A DNA stretch of 34,872 nucleotides from assembly GCA_945903445.1 (NCBI GenBank), contig CAMDNZ010000034.1:1-34872 (forward strand). The letters are read 5' to 3'. The notes below the pieces were generated by a model, which searched no databases, was not told the origin of the DNA, and saw only the letters and a list, made by a program, of their open reading frames with translations. Both the position numbers and the translations under genes were made by a program. Origin of the DNA: Bordetella parapertussis (GTDB taxonomy: Bacteria > Pseudomonadota > Gammaproteobacteria > Burkholderiales > Burkholderiaceae_B). Below are positions 8,467-18,505 of this stretch, in pieces. Position 1 is the first letter of the stretch. Each line of letters opens with the position of its first letter.

Positions 8467-9354
8467 TCAGGCGGCTCGCGCCACTGAGGTGTAAGCCAGG
8501 CGGACATAAATCGGCGCATACGGCTCGGCCTGGGTGATATCCAGCAGCGACTCACGCGCCAGTTCGAGCATGGCGATGAAATGCACGACCAGCACGGCCT
8601 CGGGCGCACCGGCCGAGATGCGTTCCATGAACAGGTCGGCGAACTCCATATAACGCACGTCCGACAGACGTTTCAGAATATGTGTCATATGGTCGCGCAC
8701 CGACAACTGCTCGCGCGTGATGTGATGGTGGGCGTTCAGCTTGGCCCGCTTGAGAATGTCGGCCCAGGCGGCTCGCAGATCGATGACGGTCACTTCGGGC
8801 AAAGCGCGCTCGACGCTCAGATCGGCATGCGCCTGCGCCCGCAGATAATCGCGGCCCAATTGCGGTAGCGTGTCCAGCTTGCGGGCGGCCAACTTCATCT
8901 GCTCGTACTCGAGCAGACGACGCACCAGTTCGGCGCGGGGATCTTCCGGCTCTTCGCCCGTGTCGCTCTTGCGCACCGGCAACAACATGCGCGACTTGAT
9001 CTCGATCAACATTGCCGCCATCAGCAGATATTCGGCGGCCAGTTCGAGGTTGTGCAGGCGGATTTGCTCGACATAGGACAAATACTGGCGGGTCACGTCC
9101 GCCATCGGAATGTCCAGAACGTTGAAATTCTGCTTGCGAATCAGATACAGCAGCAAATCCAAGGGGCCTTCGAACGCTTCGAGAAAGATCTCCAGCGCAT
9201 CGGGCGGTATGTATAGATCGGTCGGCAGCTTGAACAAGGGCTCGCCATAGAGGCGAGCGAACGCCACGCTATCGATCGTGTCGGGCGTGGAATCTTCGGC
9301 CGGACGCACGAGGGCGTCTAAGTCGGCAGCGGCGCGAGCTTGCTTGCCTGCCAT
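8467..9354 (-). CDS. scpA: Segregation and condensation protein ScpA
   Basis: ScpA is the kleisin of the bacterial SMC condensin complex that compacts and segregates chromosomes. The diagnostic N-terminal part FEGPLDLLLYLIRKQNFNVL begins near residue 61 and is followed by DIPMADVTRQYLSYVEQI and the helical LELAAEYLLMAAMLIEIKSR. The C-terminal winged-helix part has VVHFIAMLELARESLLDITQ. It has 295 residues, with about 45 extra residues before the kleisin core that may be an extended N-terminus. The Smc and ScpB genes are not here. It lies 21 bases downstream of the DUF3460 gene on the same strand and upstream of panC, suggesting a three-gene operon. Confidence 0.93.
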   Translation of the reverse strand: MAGKQARAAADLDALVRPAEDSTPDTIDSVAFARLYGEPLFKLPTDLYIPPDALEIFLEAFEGPLDLLLYLIRKQNFNVLDIPMADVTRQYLSYVEQIRLHNLELAAEYLLMAAMLIEIKSRMLLPVRKSDTGEEPEDPRAELVRRLLEYEQMKLAARKLDTLPQLGRDYLRAQAHADLSVERALPEVTVIDLRAAWADILKRAKLNAHHHITREQLSVRDHMTHILKRLSDVRYMEFADLFMERISAGAPEAVLVVHFIAMLELARESLLDITQAEPYAPIYVRLAYTSVARAA

Positions 9355-9375
9355 GCGATACGTAACGCCGACCGA

Positions 9376-9564
9376 TCAGTCGTTGGCGTAGACATAGGGC
9401 TTTTGCGGCACGCGCGCGGCACGGAACTGTTCTTGCAGCTCCAAATCCTGTGGTTTGTCCCAAAGCCGGCCACGACCGTCGCGCTGACGCTGCTCGGTGT
9501 CGGGATGCTCGGTCTTATAGGCTTGCAGGAACTGGGTAATCTCGGAGGTGTAGTTGACGGCCAT
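9376..9564 (-). CDS. DUF3460 family small protein
   Basis: This 62-residue hydrophilic protein matches the betaproteobacterial DUF3460 family as I remember it: a short N-terminal MAVNYTSEITQFLQAYK helix, a central GRLWDKPQDLELQEQFR and a C-terminal VPQKPYVY. There are no transmembrane segments, signal peptide or cysteines. The function is unknown. It is the first gene before scpA and panC and is divergent from the exporter gene. Its conserved position next to scpA in relatives is remembered, not tested. Confidence 0.85.
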   Translation of the reverse strand: MAVNYTSEITQFLQAYKTEHPDTEQRQRDGRGRLWDKPQDLELQEQFRAARVPQKPYVYAND

Positions 9565-9663
9565 GTCCGGCTTCGCAAAAGGAATGACAATGACACAAAG
9601 TGTACTTCAGGGTGGCCCCTATCGCGGCGTTACAATCACCCAACCAAAACCGTTCCCATTCTC
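9565..9663. promoter_or_regulatory. Divergent promoter region (DUF3460/exporter)
   Basis: A good -10 hexamer, TACAAT, lies at 9631-9636 on the plus strand, predicting a start about 20 bases before the exporter ATG. No clear -35 accompanies it. A small dyad, ACAC-AAA-GTGT (9593-9603), and a tandem TGACA sit near the DUF3460 side. No ribosome-binding site is visible before the exporter ATG. Confidence 0.45.
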
Positions 9664-11128
9664 ATGTCCGACGAGCCACCTACGCCTTCGCATTCCCATT
9701 CGCCTTCGCCTTCTTATTTCCCTTCGCATTCAACGGACCCCAAGCGTTCCGCCCGCATGATTCCTTTCATCGTGGGCTGCGCCCTGTTCATGCAAATGCT
9801 GGACGCTACTGTCGTGGCCACCGCCCTGCCCGCGATGGCTCAAGCGCTAGGCACCTCGGCTGTCCGCCTGAATGTCGCCATCACCTCCTATTTGCTGGCC
9901 GTCGCCATATTCGTGCCGATCAGCGGCTGGGCCGCCGATCGATTTGGTGCGCGGCGCGTGTTCGTGACCGCCATCGCCTTGTTCGCACTAAGCTCGGTCG
10001 CGTGCGCGATGTCCGCCAACGTGACCCAGTTGGTGATCGCCCGGATTGCTCAGGGTATTGCCGGAGCGATGATGGTACCGGTCGGCCGGATCATTTTGTT
10101 GCGAGTGGTACCCAAAGAAGACTTGTTGCGCGCCATGGCCTTTTTATCCATGCCCGCCCTTCTCGGGCCGGTGATCGGTCCGCCGCTAGGTGGCTTTCTG
10201 GTCACTTATGCATCTTGGCACTGGATCTTTCTGATCAATATCCCCATCGGCATCCTCGGCATCGCGCTGGTCATGCGCTATATCTTCGAGATCAAGGACG
10301 TGGATGCGCCCCGCTTAGATTTACCTGGATTTTTATTGAGTGCCATCTGCCTAGCATCCCTGGTATCGGCGTTCGAAGCGATCGGCCATGGTCTGCTGCC
10401 CTGGCCGTGGCTGACCGGCCTGGTCGCCTTGGGCTTAGGCAGCGGCCTGCTGTACGGTTGGCATGCCAGGCACACCGCCCATCCCATCATCGATTTGTCG
10501 CTCATGCGGATTCCGACGTTTCGGGTGTCGATCGTCGCAGGCAATCTGTGCCGCTTTACCGTGGGTGCGACGCCGTTTTTATTGGCGATGCTGCTGCAAG
10601 TCGGTTTTGGCCTGACGCCATTTGCCGCTGGTCTGATTACCTTCGCCAGCGCTGCCGGTGCCCTGGCCATGAAATTCGTCGCGCAACCCATTTTGCAGCG
10701 CATTGGCTTCAAACGCACGCTGACCTGGAACGCGGCACTCACAGGCGTCTTCATCGCCTTATGCGCGTTTTTCACGCCTGCCACGCCAGAGTGGGTCATG
10801 ATAATCATCCTTTTAATGGGCGGCTTCTTTCGATCCTTACAATTCACTGGCGTCAACGCATTAACGTATGCTGATATCGAGGCCCCGACAATGAGCCGTG
10901 CCAGCAGCTTTGCGGCCATGGCACAGCAATTGGGCATCAGCTTAGGAGTGGGTGTGGCCGCGGTGACGCTCAATCTCAGCATGAACTGGCGCGGTGCGCA
11001 AACGCTCGAAATTCAGGATGTCGCCCTCGGCTTCCTGGCGATCGGCGTCATAGCAGGACTGTCCAGCTTGTCGTTCGCGCGTCTCGCGCAGGATGCAGGC
11101 GCGCAACTCAACTCCCGGAGACCAAAGC

Positions 11129-11142
<14 letters not shown>
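9664..11142 (+). CDS. MFS transporter, DHA2 (14-helix drug:H+ antiporter) type
   Basis: This 492-residue inner-membrane exporter belongs to the DHA2/EmrB-like part of the major facilitator superfamily. TM1 holds the DHA2 signature MQMLDATVVATALPAMA, motif A follows as GWAADRFGARRV, and motif C-like glycine/proline stretches are seen in PALLGPVIGPPLGGFL. About 12-14 hydrophobic helices can be counted. The first 30 residues are unusual, a Ser/His/Pro-rich run encoded by degenerate CTTCGC/CATTC hexamers. The ATG at 9664 was chosen because the upstream frame has no protein character. The stop lies 14 bases inside glpK, so the two genes are cotranscribed. The substrate cannot be told from sequence. 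Confidence 0.87.
9683..9732 (+). repeat. Degenerate hexamer repeat in the exporter's 5' end
   Basis: Imperfect six-base units of the CTTCGC/CATTCC type run through codons 7-23 and encode a Ser/His/Pro-rich segment. This looks like slippage-driven low complexity. It is not a CRISPR or a satellite. Confidence 0.6.
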
Positions 11143-12658
<1,516 letters not shown>

Positions 12659-12691
12659 ACAAAAAAAACGCTCGAGCCCTATTTGTACCGC

Positions 12692-12732
12692 CCCCCGAAA
12701 GCTGGACGCGATCCAAGCATCGGGGGTTTTTC
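12692..12732 (+). terminator. Rho-independent terminator of glpK
   Basis: CCCCCGA (12692-12698) pairs with TCGGGGG (12720-12726). An inner stem, GCTGGA with TCCAAGC (one bulge), closes the middle, and the structure is followed by five T residues. It is a classic intrinsic terminator for the exporter-glpK unit. Confidence 0.85.
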
Positions 12733-12754
12733 TTTGTCGGTCCAGACAATCGTT

Positions 12755-12769
12755 CGAATCGACGATTCG
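12755..12769. repeat. Perfect 15-base dyad after the Bug-protein gene
   Basis: CGAATCG-A-CGATTCG lies immediately downstream of the Bug-family stop codon. It has no T-run, so it is a weak terminator at best. It may stop minus-strand transcription together with the glpK terminator or be a protein site. Confidence 0.4.
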
Positions 12770-12770
12770 G

Positions 12771-13907
12771 TCAATCCAGACGAGCACCGGATAGTTCGAC
12801 CACCGTCTTGTACTTGGCCTGCTCTGCCAAGACAAAAGCCGCGAACTGCGCCGGCGGCATTGGTGCCGCTTCCGAACCCATGCCTCGCAGCCGCGCTTGC
12901 ACGTCCTTGGAGGTCATGGCTTGTGCGTAAAACCGATAGAGCCGGTCGATGACGGCTGGCGGCGTACCCGCAGGCGCGAATACGCCGAACCACGTATTCA
13001 CGTCGAAGCCGGGCACACCCGCCTCTTGCATGGTGGGCAAATGGGCCAGCAGGCCCGAACGCTTGGCCGTCGTCACGGCCAAGGCCCGCACCGAATCGTT
13101 AGCGATCAGCGGTGCCGCGGCAGCCAGGTTGTCGAACATGAAGTCGGACTGCGCCCCCAACAGCGCCATCTGTGCAGGTGCCGCGCCTTGATACGGCACA
13201 TGTACCGCATCGATCCTGCTACGTGCCTTGAGCAACTCGCCTGCCAAATGGCCCGTACTGCCATTGCCGCCGGAGCCGTAATTCAACTGGCCCGGATGGG
13301 CCTTGGCATAGGCCACCAGATCGGCCACCGACTGAATATTATGGGTCATGGCGAAGGCTTTATTCACCACCAGCACATTGGGCACCGAGGCAACCAGGGT
13401 CACCGGCGCGAAATCCTCGATCGGATCGAACGACAACTTTTCGAACAACCACGTGTTGATGGCATGTGTCGCAACCGCACCCATCACCAGCGTATAGCCA
13501 TCGGGCGCCGACCGCGCCACCACATCGACGCCGATATTGCCCCCTGCGCCCGCACGATTTTCGACCAACATCGGCTGGCCCAGATCCTCTCGTACGCGCT
13601 CGGCCAACATACGTGCCACACCGTCTAACGGACCGCCCGGCGGGTAAGGCACGACGAAACGAAGCGGACGAGCAGGCCAGGTCTCGGTAGAGGGCGCGGC
13701 GTCGGTCGTCGTTGTGGTCGCGGCAGCAGTTGTCGATGTAGTGGCAGAGGTGGCCGCTGGAGCTGCACCGACGGGCATCGCCGAACCAGCAGGCGCAGGC
13801 GCCACAGCCGTGTTCGCTGCCCAGCCGGAGGCAGCGCCCGTCAACGCAAAACTCGCCACCACACAGGGCAGCACGCGCTGAACGAATGTTTTTACTGTTA
13901 TTTTCAT
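12771..13907 (-). CDS. Bug/TctC-family periplasmic solute-binding protein
   Basis: This secreted binding protein belongs to the tripartite tricarboxylate transporter (TctC/Bug) family, which is hugely expanded in Bordetella relatives. A signal peptide (MKITVKTFVQRVL...AASGWA) is followed by the mature domain, with RPLRFVVPYPPGGPLDGVAR, VENRAGAGGNIGVDVVA, the PDGYTLVMG loop, LNYGSGGNGSTGHLAGEL and VPYQGAAPAQMALLGAQ. It is 378 residues long against the usual 320-330. The excess is an Ala/Thr/Pro-rich linker (about residues 31-75, including a run of Thr) between signal and domain. The ATG at 13907 has GGGGAGAT upstream. No TctA/TctB permease genes are adjacent, which is normal for orphan Bug proteins. 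The ligand is unknown. Confidence 0.92.
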   Translation of the reverse strand: MKITVKTFVQRVLPCVVASFALTGAASGWAANTAVAPAPAGSAMPVGAAPAATSATTSTTAAATTTTTDAAPSTETWPARPLRFVVPYPPGGPLDGVARMLAERVREDLGQPMLVENRAGAGGNIGVDVVARSAPDGYTLVMGAVATHAINTWLFEKLSFDPIEDFAPVTLVASVPNVLVVNKAFAMTHNIQSVADLVAYAKAHPGQLNYGSGGNGSTGHLAGELLKARSRIDAVHVPYQGAAPAQMALLGAQSDFMFDNLAAAAPLIANDSVRALAVTTAKRSGLLAHLPTMQEAGVPGFDVNTWFGVFAPAGTPPAVIDRLYRFYAQAMTSKDVQARLRGMGSEAAPMPPAQFAAFVLAEQAKYKTVVELSGARLD

Positions 13908-14004
13908 TTCGATCTCCCCAAAACCCTGCCAATGCAATGAATGAACAGGCCGCAATATAGCGCAAGGCAATGGCGTCGGCATGTCCGCTCTTGAGTCCTC
14001 ACCA

Positions 14005-14046
14005 ATAGAACGGGCCCCGGTGCATCGACACCGGGGCCCGTTCTAT
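14005..14046. terminator. Perfect 18-bp hairpin after the aap operon
   Basis: ATAGAACGGGCCCCGGTG (14005-14022), a six-base loop, then its exact complement (14029-14046). It lies 26 bases beyond the aapP stop and is the likely 3' end of the opp-aap transcripts. No clear U-run follows, so Rho-dependent ending or 3' stabilisation by the hairpin are alternatives. Confidence 0.7.
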
Positions 14047-14071
14047 CGAACTGCTGAAACTGAAACTGCGA

Positions 14072-14812
14072 TCAGTGCAGAATCTGGCTCAGGAACAACC
14101 TGGTGCGTTCGTTTTGAGGATTATCGAAGAACGCGTCGGGCGTGTTTTCTTCAATGATCTCGCCGCGGTCCATGAAAATCACCCGGTCGGCCACTTTGCG
14201 TGCAAAACCCATTTCGTGCGTGACGCACAGCATGGTCATACCCGACTCTTCGGCCAAGGTGACCATCACGTCCAGCACTTCCTTGACCATCTCGGGATCC
14301 AGCGCCGAGGTGGGCTCGTCGAACAACATGACCTTGGGGTTCATGCACAGCGAACGAGCAATGGCCACACGCTGTTGCTGACCACCCGACAACTGGCCTG
14401 GAAACTTCAGCGCCTGATCGGGTATACGCACGCGCTCAAGATACTTCATCGCCGTTTCTTCGGCTTCCTTTCGCGGTTTCTTCAGCACCCAGATCGGGCC
14501 CAAAGTCAGATTCTCCAGCACGGTCAGATGAGGAAACAGATTGAAGTGCTGGAACACCATGCCGACGTCGCGACGGATGGTCTCGATTTGCTTCAGATCG
14601 TTAGTCAGCTCGCTGCCGTCCACGATGATCTGGCCTTGTTGGTGCTCTTCCAACCGATTGATGCACCGGATCATGGTCGATTTGCCCGAACCCGAAGGCC
14701 CGCAAATGACGATCCGCTCGCCCTGGGTGACCGTCAGGTTGATGTTGCGCAACACATGGAACTGGCCGTACCACTTATTTACGCCCTGCAGTTTGATGAT
14801 GGCATCAGACAT
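14072..14812 (-). CDS. aapP: Polar/general amino-acid ABC transporter ATP-binding protein
   Basis: This cytoplasmic ATPase energises the Aap-type amino-acid importer. Walker A GPSGSGKST is at residues 38-46, a Q-loop lies in VGMVFQHFNLFPHLTVLEN, the signature is LSGGQQQR, Walker B is VMLFDEPTSALD and the switch histidine is in VTHEMGF. It has 246 residues, as usual for the GlnQ/AapP group. The start ATG at 14812 has AAGGAG nine bases upstream; the longer frame would read into aapM. It is the last gene of the aap operon, 20 bases after aapM, and a large hairpin follows its stop. Confidence 0.95.
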   Translation of the reverse strand: MSDAIIKLQGVNKWYGQFHVLRNINLTVTQGERIVICGPSGSGKSTMIRCINRLEEHQQGQIIVDGSELTNDLKQIETIRRDVGMVFQHFNLFPHLTVLENLTLGPIWVLKKPRKEAEETAMKYLERVRIPDQALKFPGQLSGGQQQRVAIARSLCMNPKVMLFDEPTSALDPEMVKEVLDVMVTLAEESGMTMLCVTHEMGFARKVADRVIFMDRGEIIEENTPDAFFDNPQNERTRLFLSQILH

Positions 14813-14832
14813 TTTGCAAAACTCCTTCAATC

Positions 14833-15933
14833 TTATCGCTGATGCCCAGTATTCAGACGCTGCTCGAGGGCGCGGCTGTACTTGGACATGGAATAGCAGA
14901 ACACGAAATAAATGAGCGAGATGAACACATAGGCTTCGATACTGAACCCCCGCCATGCGGGATCGGTAAGGGCGGCCTTCGCTGCCAGGGTCAAATCGAA
15001 AATACCGATGATGACCACCAAAGAGGTGTCCTTGAATAGCGAGATGAAAATGCCCACCAATGGCGGAATCACGATCTTCAGCGCTTGCGGCAAAATGATC
15101 TTGCGCATCTGCTGCCAGTACGACAAGCCTAAGGAATCGGCCCCCTCGTACTGTCCTTTCGAGATGGCCTGCAATCCCCCTCGCACGGTTTCGGCGATAT
15201 AGGCCGCCGCAAACAGGATGATGGCAATTTGCGCACGCAAAAGCTTATCGATGGACACGCCCTCGGGCAAGAACAGCGGCAACATCACCGAGGACATGAA
15301 CAGCAGGCTGATCAGCGGGACGCCCCGAATCAACTCGATGTAGACCACGCAAATCGCCTTGATGGCCGGCAATTTCGAGCGACGGCCCAAGGCCAGCAAC
15401 ACCCCCAGCGGAAACGCGCAGGCGATACCGAAGGTCGACAGGATGAGCGTTAGAGGCAGACCGCCCCAGAGCGCCGTTTCGACCGGGGTCAAACCCAGCA
15501 CGCCGCCCCACATCAGGATGCCGACGGCCAGCAGGCCGACCACCCAGATGATCAGCAGCGAGACGTTCCAGAAACGACGGATGCCGCTGCACACGACCAG
15601 GCTGATCAACAGCACGGTAGCGATCAAAGGCCGCCACTGTTCGTCGTACGGATACGTGCCGAACAGAATCAGGCGGTGTTTCTCGGCGATGAACGCCCAG
15701 CATGCCCCCGCCGAGGCGCGGCATTCCTGTGCCGAATTGGCGGTCCAATTAGCCTGGATGAAGGCCCACTGAATCAGCGCAGGCACGGTCATCAGCAAAA
15801 GCCAGACGACCAGCACCGTCAACAAGACATGGAACGGCGAAGCGAACAGTCGTTCGCGCAGCCAGGGCCAGACACCTTGGTGCTGAGTGGGTGGCGGCAA
15901 AGCCGCCGATGGCGTCGTATTGGTGCTGCTCAT
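14833..15933 (-). CDS. aapM: Amino-acid ABC transporter permease AapM
   Basis: This inner-membrane permease subunit has 366 residues and pairs with AapQ. The N-terminal half carries several extra hydrophobic helices typical of Aap/Bzt permeases. The C-terminal half is the His/Glu/Gln-type core with GLPLTLILSTFGIACAFPLG, YIELIRGVPLISLLFMSS and the EAA loop EGADSLGLSYWQQMRKIILP, which docks the ATPase. A periplasmic loop has two Cys in CRASAGAC. It starts one base after the aapQ stop with GGAG eight bases upstream, so translation is coupled. Its size fits AapM (about 384) rather than the shorter GlnP-type permeases. Confidence 0.94.
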   Translation of the reverse strand: MSSTNTTPSAALPPPTQHQGVWPWLRERLFASPFHVLLTVLVVWLLLMTVPALIQWAFIQANWTANSAQECRASAGACWAFIAEKHRLILFGTYPYDEQWRPLIATVLLISLVVCSGIRRFWNVSLLIIWVVGLLAVGILMWGGVLGLTPVETALWGGLPLTLILSTFGIACAFPLGVLLALGRRSKLPAIKAICVVYIELIRGVPLISLLFMSSVMLPLFLPEGVSIDKLLRAQIAIILFAAAYIAETVRGGLQAISKGQYEGADSLGLSYWQQMRKIILPQALKIVIPPLVGIFISLFKDTSLVVIIGIFDLTLAAKAALTDPAWRGFSIEAYVFISLIYFVFCYSMSKYSRALEQRLNTGHQR

Positions 15934-15934
15934 A

Positions 15935-17125
15935 TCAACGCTCCACCAGCGCGATGCGCTTGTTGTACCAGTTCATGAAAATCGAGATCGACAGGCTGAC
16001 CGTCAGATAGGCTGCCATGATGATCAGGATGCCTTCGATGGCCTGACCGGTTTGGTTGAGGGTCGTGTTCACGACGGACACGATGTCGGGATAGCCGATG
16101 GCCACGGCCAGCGAGCTGTTTTTGGTGAGGTTCAGGTATTGGCTGGTCATCGGCGGGATGATCACCCGCAAAGCTTGGGGCAGCACCACCAGACGCAACA
16201 ACTTGCCACGGCTCAGACCCAGGGATCCCGCCGCTTCCCACTGACCGTTGCTGACCGACTGCACGCCCGAGCGCACCACTTCGGCAATGAACGCCGAGGT
16301 GTAAATGGTCAAACCGGCGAGCAATGCGAAAAACTCAGGCGTCAATGTCAAACCGCCGACGAAGTTAAAACCTTTCAGTTCGGGCATGTCCAGCGTCAGC
16401 GACATGCCGCTGATCATCCAACCCACGATCGGCAACAACACGAACAGGCCCAGACTGACCCGTCCGACTGGCGCCAATCGACCGGTCTCAGCCTGATGAC
16501 GTTTTGCCCAATGGGCATACACCAAAGCGCCGATGATGGCCAACGCCAAACCGCCCAGCATCCAATCCAGCGAAGCGCCGTCCACCCCAGGCACTTTCAA
16601 ACCCCGGTTCGACAGAAAGACACCCGGCAAGGGGTTGATAGCCTGACGCGGCCCCGGCGTGTTCTCCGAGATCATCGCGTACCAGAAGAACAGCTGCAGC
16701 AGCAGCGGTACGTTACGCATCACCTCGACGTAGATCGTAGCGACCTTGTTGATCAGGAAGTTCTTCGACAGCCGGGCGATACCGATCAAGGTGCCCAGAA
16801 TGGTCGCCAGAACCAGACCGATCACCGCTACGCGCAGCGTATTGAGCAAACCGACCCAGATGGCACGGCCATAGGTATCGGCGGGGCTATAGGCAACCGC
16901 CGTCTCGCCGATGGCGAAACCCGCCTCGCGCCCGAGGAAGCCAAAACCTGTCGCGATATTGCGCGCCGACAGGTTATGCAATGTATTGGAGACCAGGAAC
17001 CAGACGGCAAAGCCGACCAGTCCAAGCGCCACCACTTGATAGATGATGCCGCGCACCCCTGGATCGTTCCAGGACAGCCGCCTCTTTGGTGGGGCCCCGG
17101 GGGCCGTGGTTCGAGTGTTTGTCAT
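15935..17125 (-). CDS. aapQ: Amino-acid ABC transporter permease AapQ
   Basis: This is the first of two permease subunits, 396 residues, close to the 400 of AapQ. Recognisable parts are the split core around GLLNTLRVAVIGLVLATILG and YVEVMRNVPLLLQLFFWYAM, a long central insertion with extra helices, and the C-terminal EAA loop EAAGSLGLSRGKLLRLVVLP. The insertion is the hallmark separating AapQ/BztB from simple polar amino-acid permeases. No ribosome-binding site is obvious before the ATG. A strong hairpin (17188-17214) separates it from the binding-protein genes upstream and probably lets those be expressed at a higher level. Confidence 0.94.
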   Translation of the reverse strand: MTNTRTTAPGAPPKRRLSWNDPGVRGIIYQVVALGLVGFAVWFLVSNTLHNLSARNIATGFGFLGREAGFAIGETAVAYSPADTYGRAIWVGLLNTLRVAVIGLVLATILGTLIGIARLSKNFLINKVATIYVEVMRNVPLLLQLFFWYAMISENTPGPRQAINPLPGVFLSNRGLKVPGVDGASLDWMLGGLALAIIGALVYAHWAKRHQAETGRLAPVGRVSLGLFVLLPIVGWMISGMSLTLDMPELKGFNFVGGLTLTPEFFALLAGLTIYTSAFIAEVVRSGVQSVSNGQWEAAGSLGLSRGKLLRLVVLPQALRVIIPPMTSQYLNLTKNSSLAVAIGYPDIVSVVNTTLNQTGQAIEGILIIMAAYLTVSLSISIFMNWYNKRIALVER

Positions 17126-17187
17126 CGGGATAAAGTTTTCGGATCAGACAGATGAAGGCTACCCTAAGGCTACCTTCCGCGAATACG

Positions 17188-17214
17188 CCGCGCCCGACCG
17201 AAGGTCAGGCGCGG
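17188..17214. terminator. Intercistronic hairpin between aapJ copy 2 and aapQ
   Basis: CCGCGCCCGACC and GGTCAGGCGCGG form a 12-bp stem (one wobble or mismatch) with the tight loop GAA. There is no U-run. Such hairpins after binding-protein genes often stabilise the upstream mRNA and lower permease expression. Confidence 0.6.
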
Positions 17215-17271
17215 TTGTCCGCTGCCCGGACGCCTTTCTTAAGCGTTCGGACAGTGTGACGAGCAGTAAGC

Positions 17272-18287
17272 TTAACGCACTGGCCAGCCGTACATCAGAC
17301 CACCCTGCTTCCACGAAGCGTTCAGACCGCGTTCCAGCTTGAGCGGGCTGGACGCGCCCAGATTGCGTTCAAAGCTTTCGCCGTAGTTGCCCACGGTCTT
17401 AATGATGTTGTAGGCCCACTTGTCGTCCAGCCCAAGGTTCTTGCCCATGCCAGGCGTCACGCCCAAAATGCGCTGAATATTGGGGTTGGGGCTCTTCAGC
17501 ATTTCATCGACGTTTTGGACGTCACGCCATACTCTTCGGCTTCCAACATGGCGTTTAGCGTCCAACGAACCACGTTGAACCATTGTTGATCGCCTTGACG
17601 AACCAGCGGGCCAAGCGGCTCTTTCGAGAAGTCTTCTGGCAGGATCACGTGATCGTCGGGTTTGGCCATTGCACTGCGCTGTGCGGCGGCCTGCGACTTG
17701 TCGGTGGTGAACGCATCGCAACGCTCGCTTTCGTACGTCGTGCGGACGTTCTCAGCGTTATCGACCACGACCGGCTTGAACGACAAGCCGTTGGCACGGA
17801 ACCAGTCGGCCAGGTTGAGTTCGGTGGTGGTACCGGGCTGCACGCACACCGTTGCGCCGTCCAACTCCTTCGCGCTCTTGACGTTCAAGGACTTGCGCAC
17901 CAGGATGCCCTGACTATCGTAGAAATTCACCCCCGTACCCACCAAACCCAGCGTGGTGTCGCGCGTCAACGTCTGCGTCGTGTTACGTGTCAGCACATCG
18001 ACTTCGCCCGACTGCAGAGCGGTGAAACGCGTCTGAGTGGTGAGCGGGGTCAACTTGATTTTGGTCGCATCGCCGAACATCGCTACGGCAATCGCACGAC
18101 ACAAGTCTACATCCAGGCCCCTCATGACACCTTTGCTGTCGGGCGCCGAGAACCCGGCCACGCCGCCGTTGATCCCGCAGCTCACTACACCGTTCTTCTT
18201 GATGGCGTCGAAAGTCGGGCCCGCATGGGCGGCGGTACCGAAGGCGGTCAAGGCGGCACATGCCGCAGCGAGTTGTAATGCTTTCAT
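17272..18287 (-). pseudogene. aapJ: General amino-acid binding protein AapJ, second tandem copy, frameshifted
   Basis: This is a periplasmic amino-acid binding protein with signal peptide MKALQLAAACAALTAFGTAA. It is a paralog of the intact copy upstream, roughly 70% identical by eye. The frame runs correctly to GVTSK (about residue 257) and then hits a stop five codons later. The downstream frame continues NVDEML...GMGKNLGLDDKWAYN through to the end WPVR. The intact copy has TCC AAG AAC GTC, whereas this copy has TCC AAA ACG TC, so one A appears deleted from the A-run at 17513-17516. Adding it back gives 338 residues, exactly the length of copy 1. Everything after the lesion is still conserved, so it is recent or a sequencing error. 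The start at 18287 has GGAG eight bases upstream. Confidence 0.88.
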
Positions 18288-18371
18288 AGCTAATCTCCGT
18301 TGGGCTACTTCACGCGATGACGGACAGCACGTCCGCTCTAATAGGTTCAGACCGCGCAATTTTGCGGCCTG

Positions 18372-18414
18372 ATCGTAGCTTCGCACGGAAATCGGGGACA
18401 TGGGGGAAATCCCC
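18372..18414 (-). promoter_or_regulatory. Promoter and dyad motif of aapJ copy 2
   Basis: On the minus strand the order is: the dyad (plus strand GGGGGAAATCCCC, 18402-18414), then directly a -35-like ATGTCC (18396-18401), an 18-base spacer, and -10 TACGAT (18372-18377). The same arrangement with the same TACGAT and 18-base spacer precedes aapJ copy 1, so the promoter was duplicated with the gene. Confidence 0.6.
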
Positions 18415-18505
18415 AGGCTTTACACGTTCAATATAGGGACGGGTGACAGGTGAATGACAGGTCGCTGACGCCAACACACCGAGCGAGCGACCTGTCCGAT
18501 CAAGC

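Noticed and set aside
8424..8609. Longer N-terminus for panC
   Set aside because: The extra 62 residues overlap scpA and lack family similarity. Conserved PanC sequence begins at the TTG codon with GGAGG upstream.
9340..9663. Longer N-terminus for the exporter
   Set aside because: The upstream frame is antisense to the DUF3460 gene and has no transporter character.
9683..9732. CRISPR-like array in the hexamer region
   Set aside because: The units are six bases and degenerate, lie within a coding frame, and have no spacers.
12755..12769. Intrinsic terminator for the Bug-protein gene
   Set aside because: The dyad is perfect but AT-rich, with no T-run on the minus strand, so I list it only as a repeat.
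17500..17530. Programmed -1 frameshifting to restore aapJ copy 2
   Set aside because: At TCC AAA ACG a -1 slip would move the Lys tRNA from AAA to CAA, a poor re-pairing, and no slippery heptamer or downstream structure is evident. A deletion or read error is simpler.
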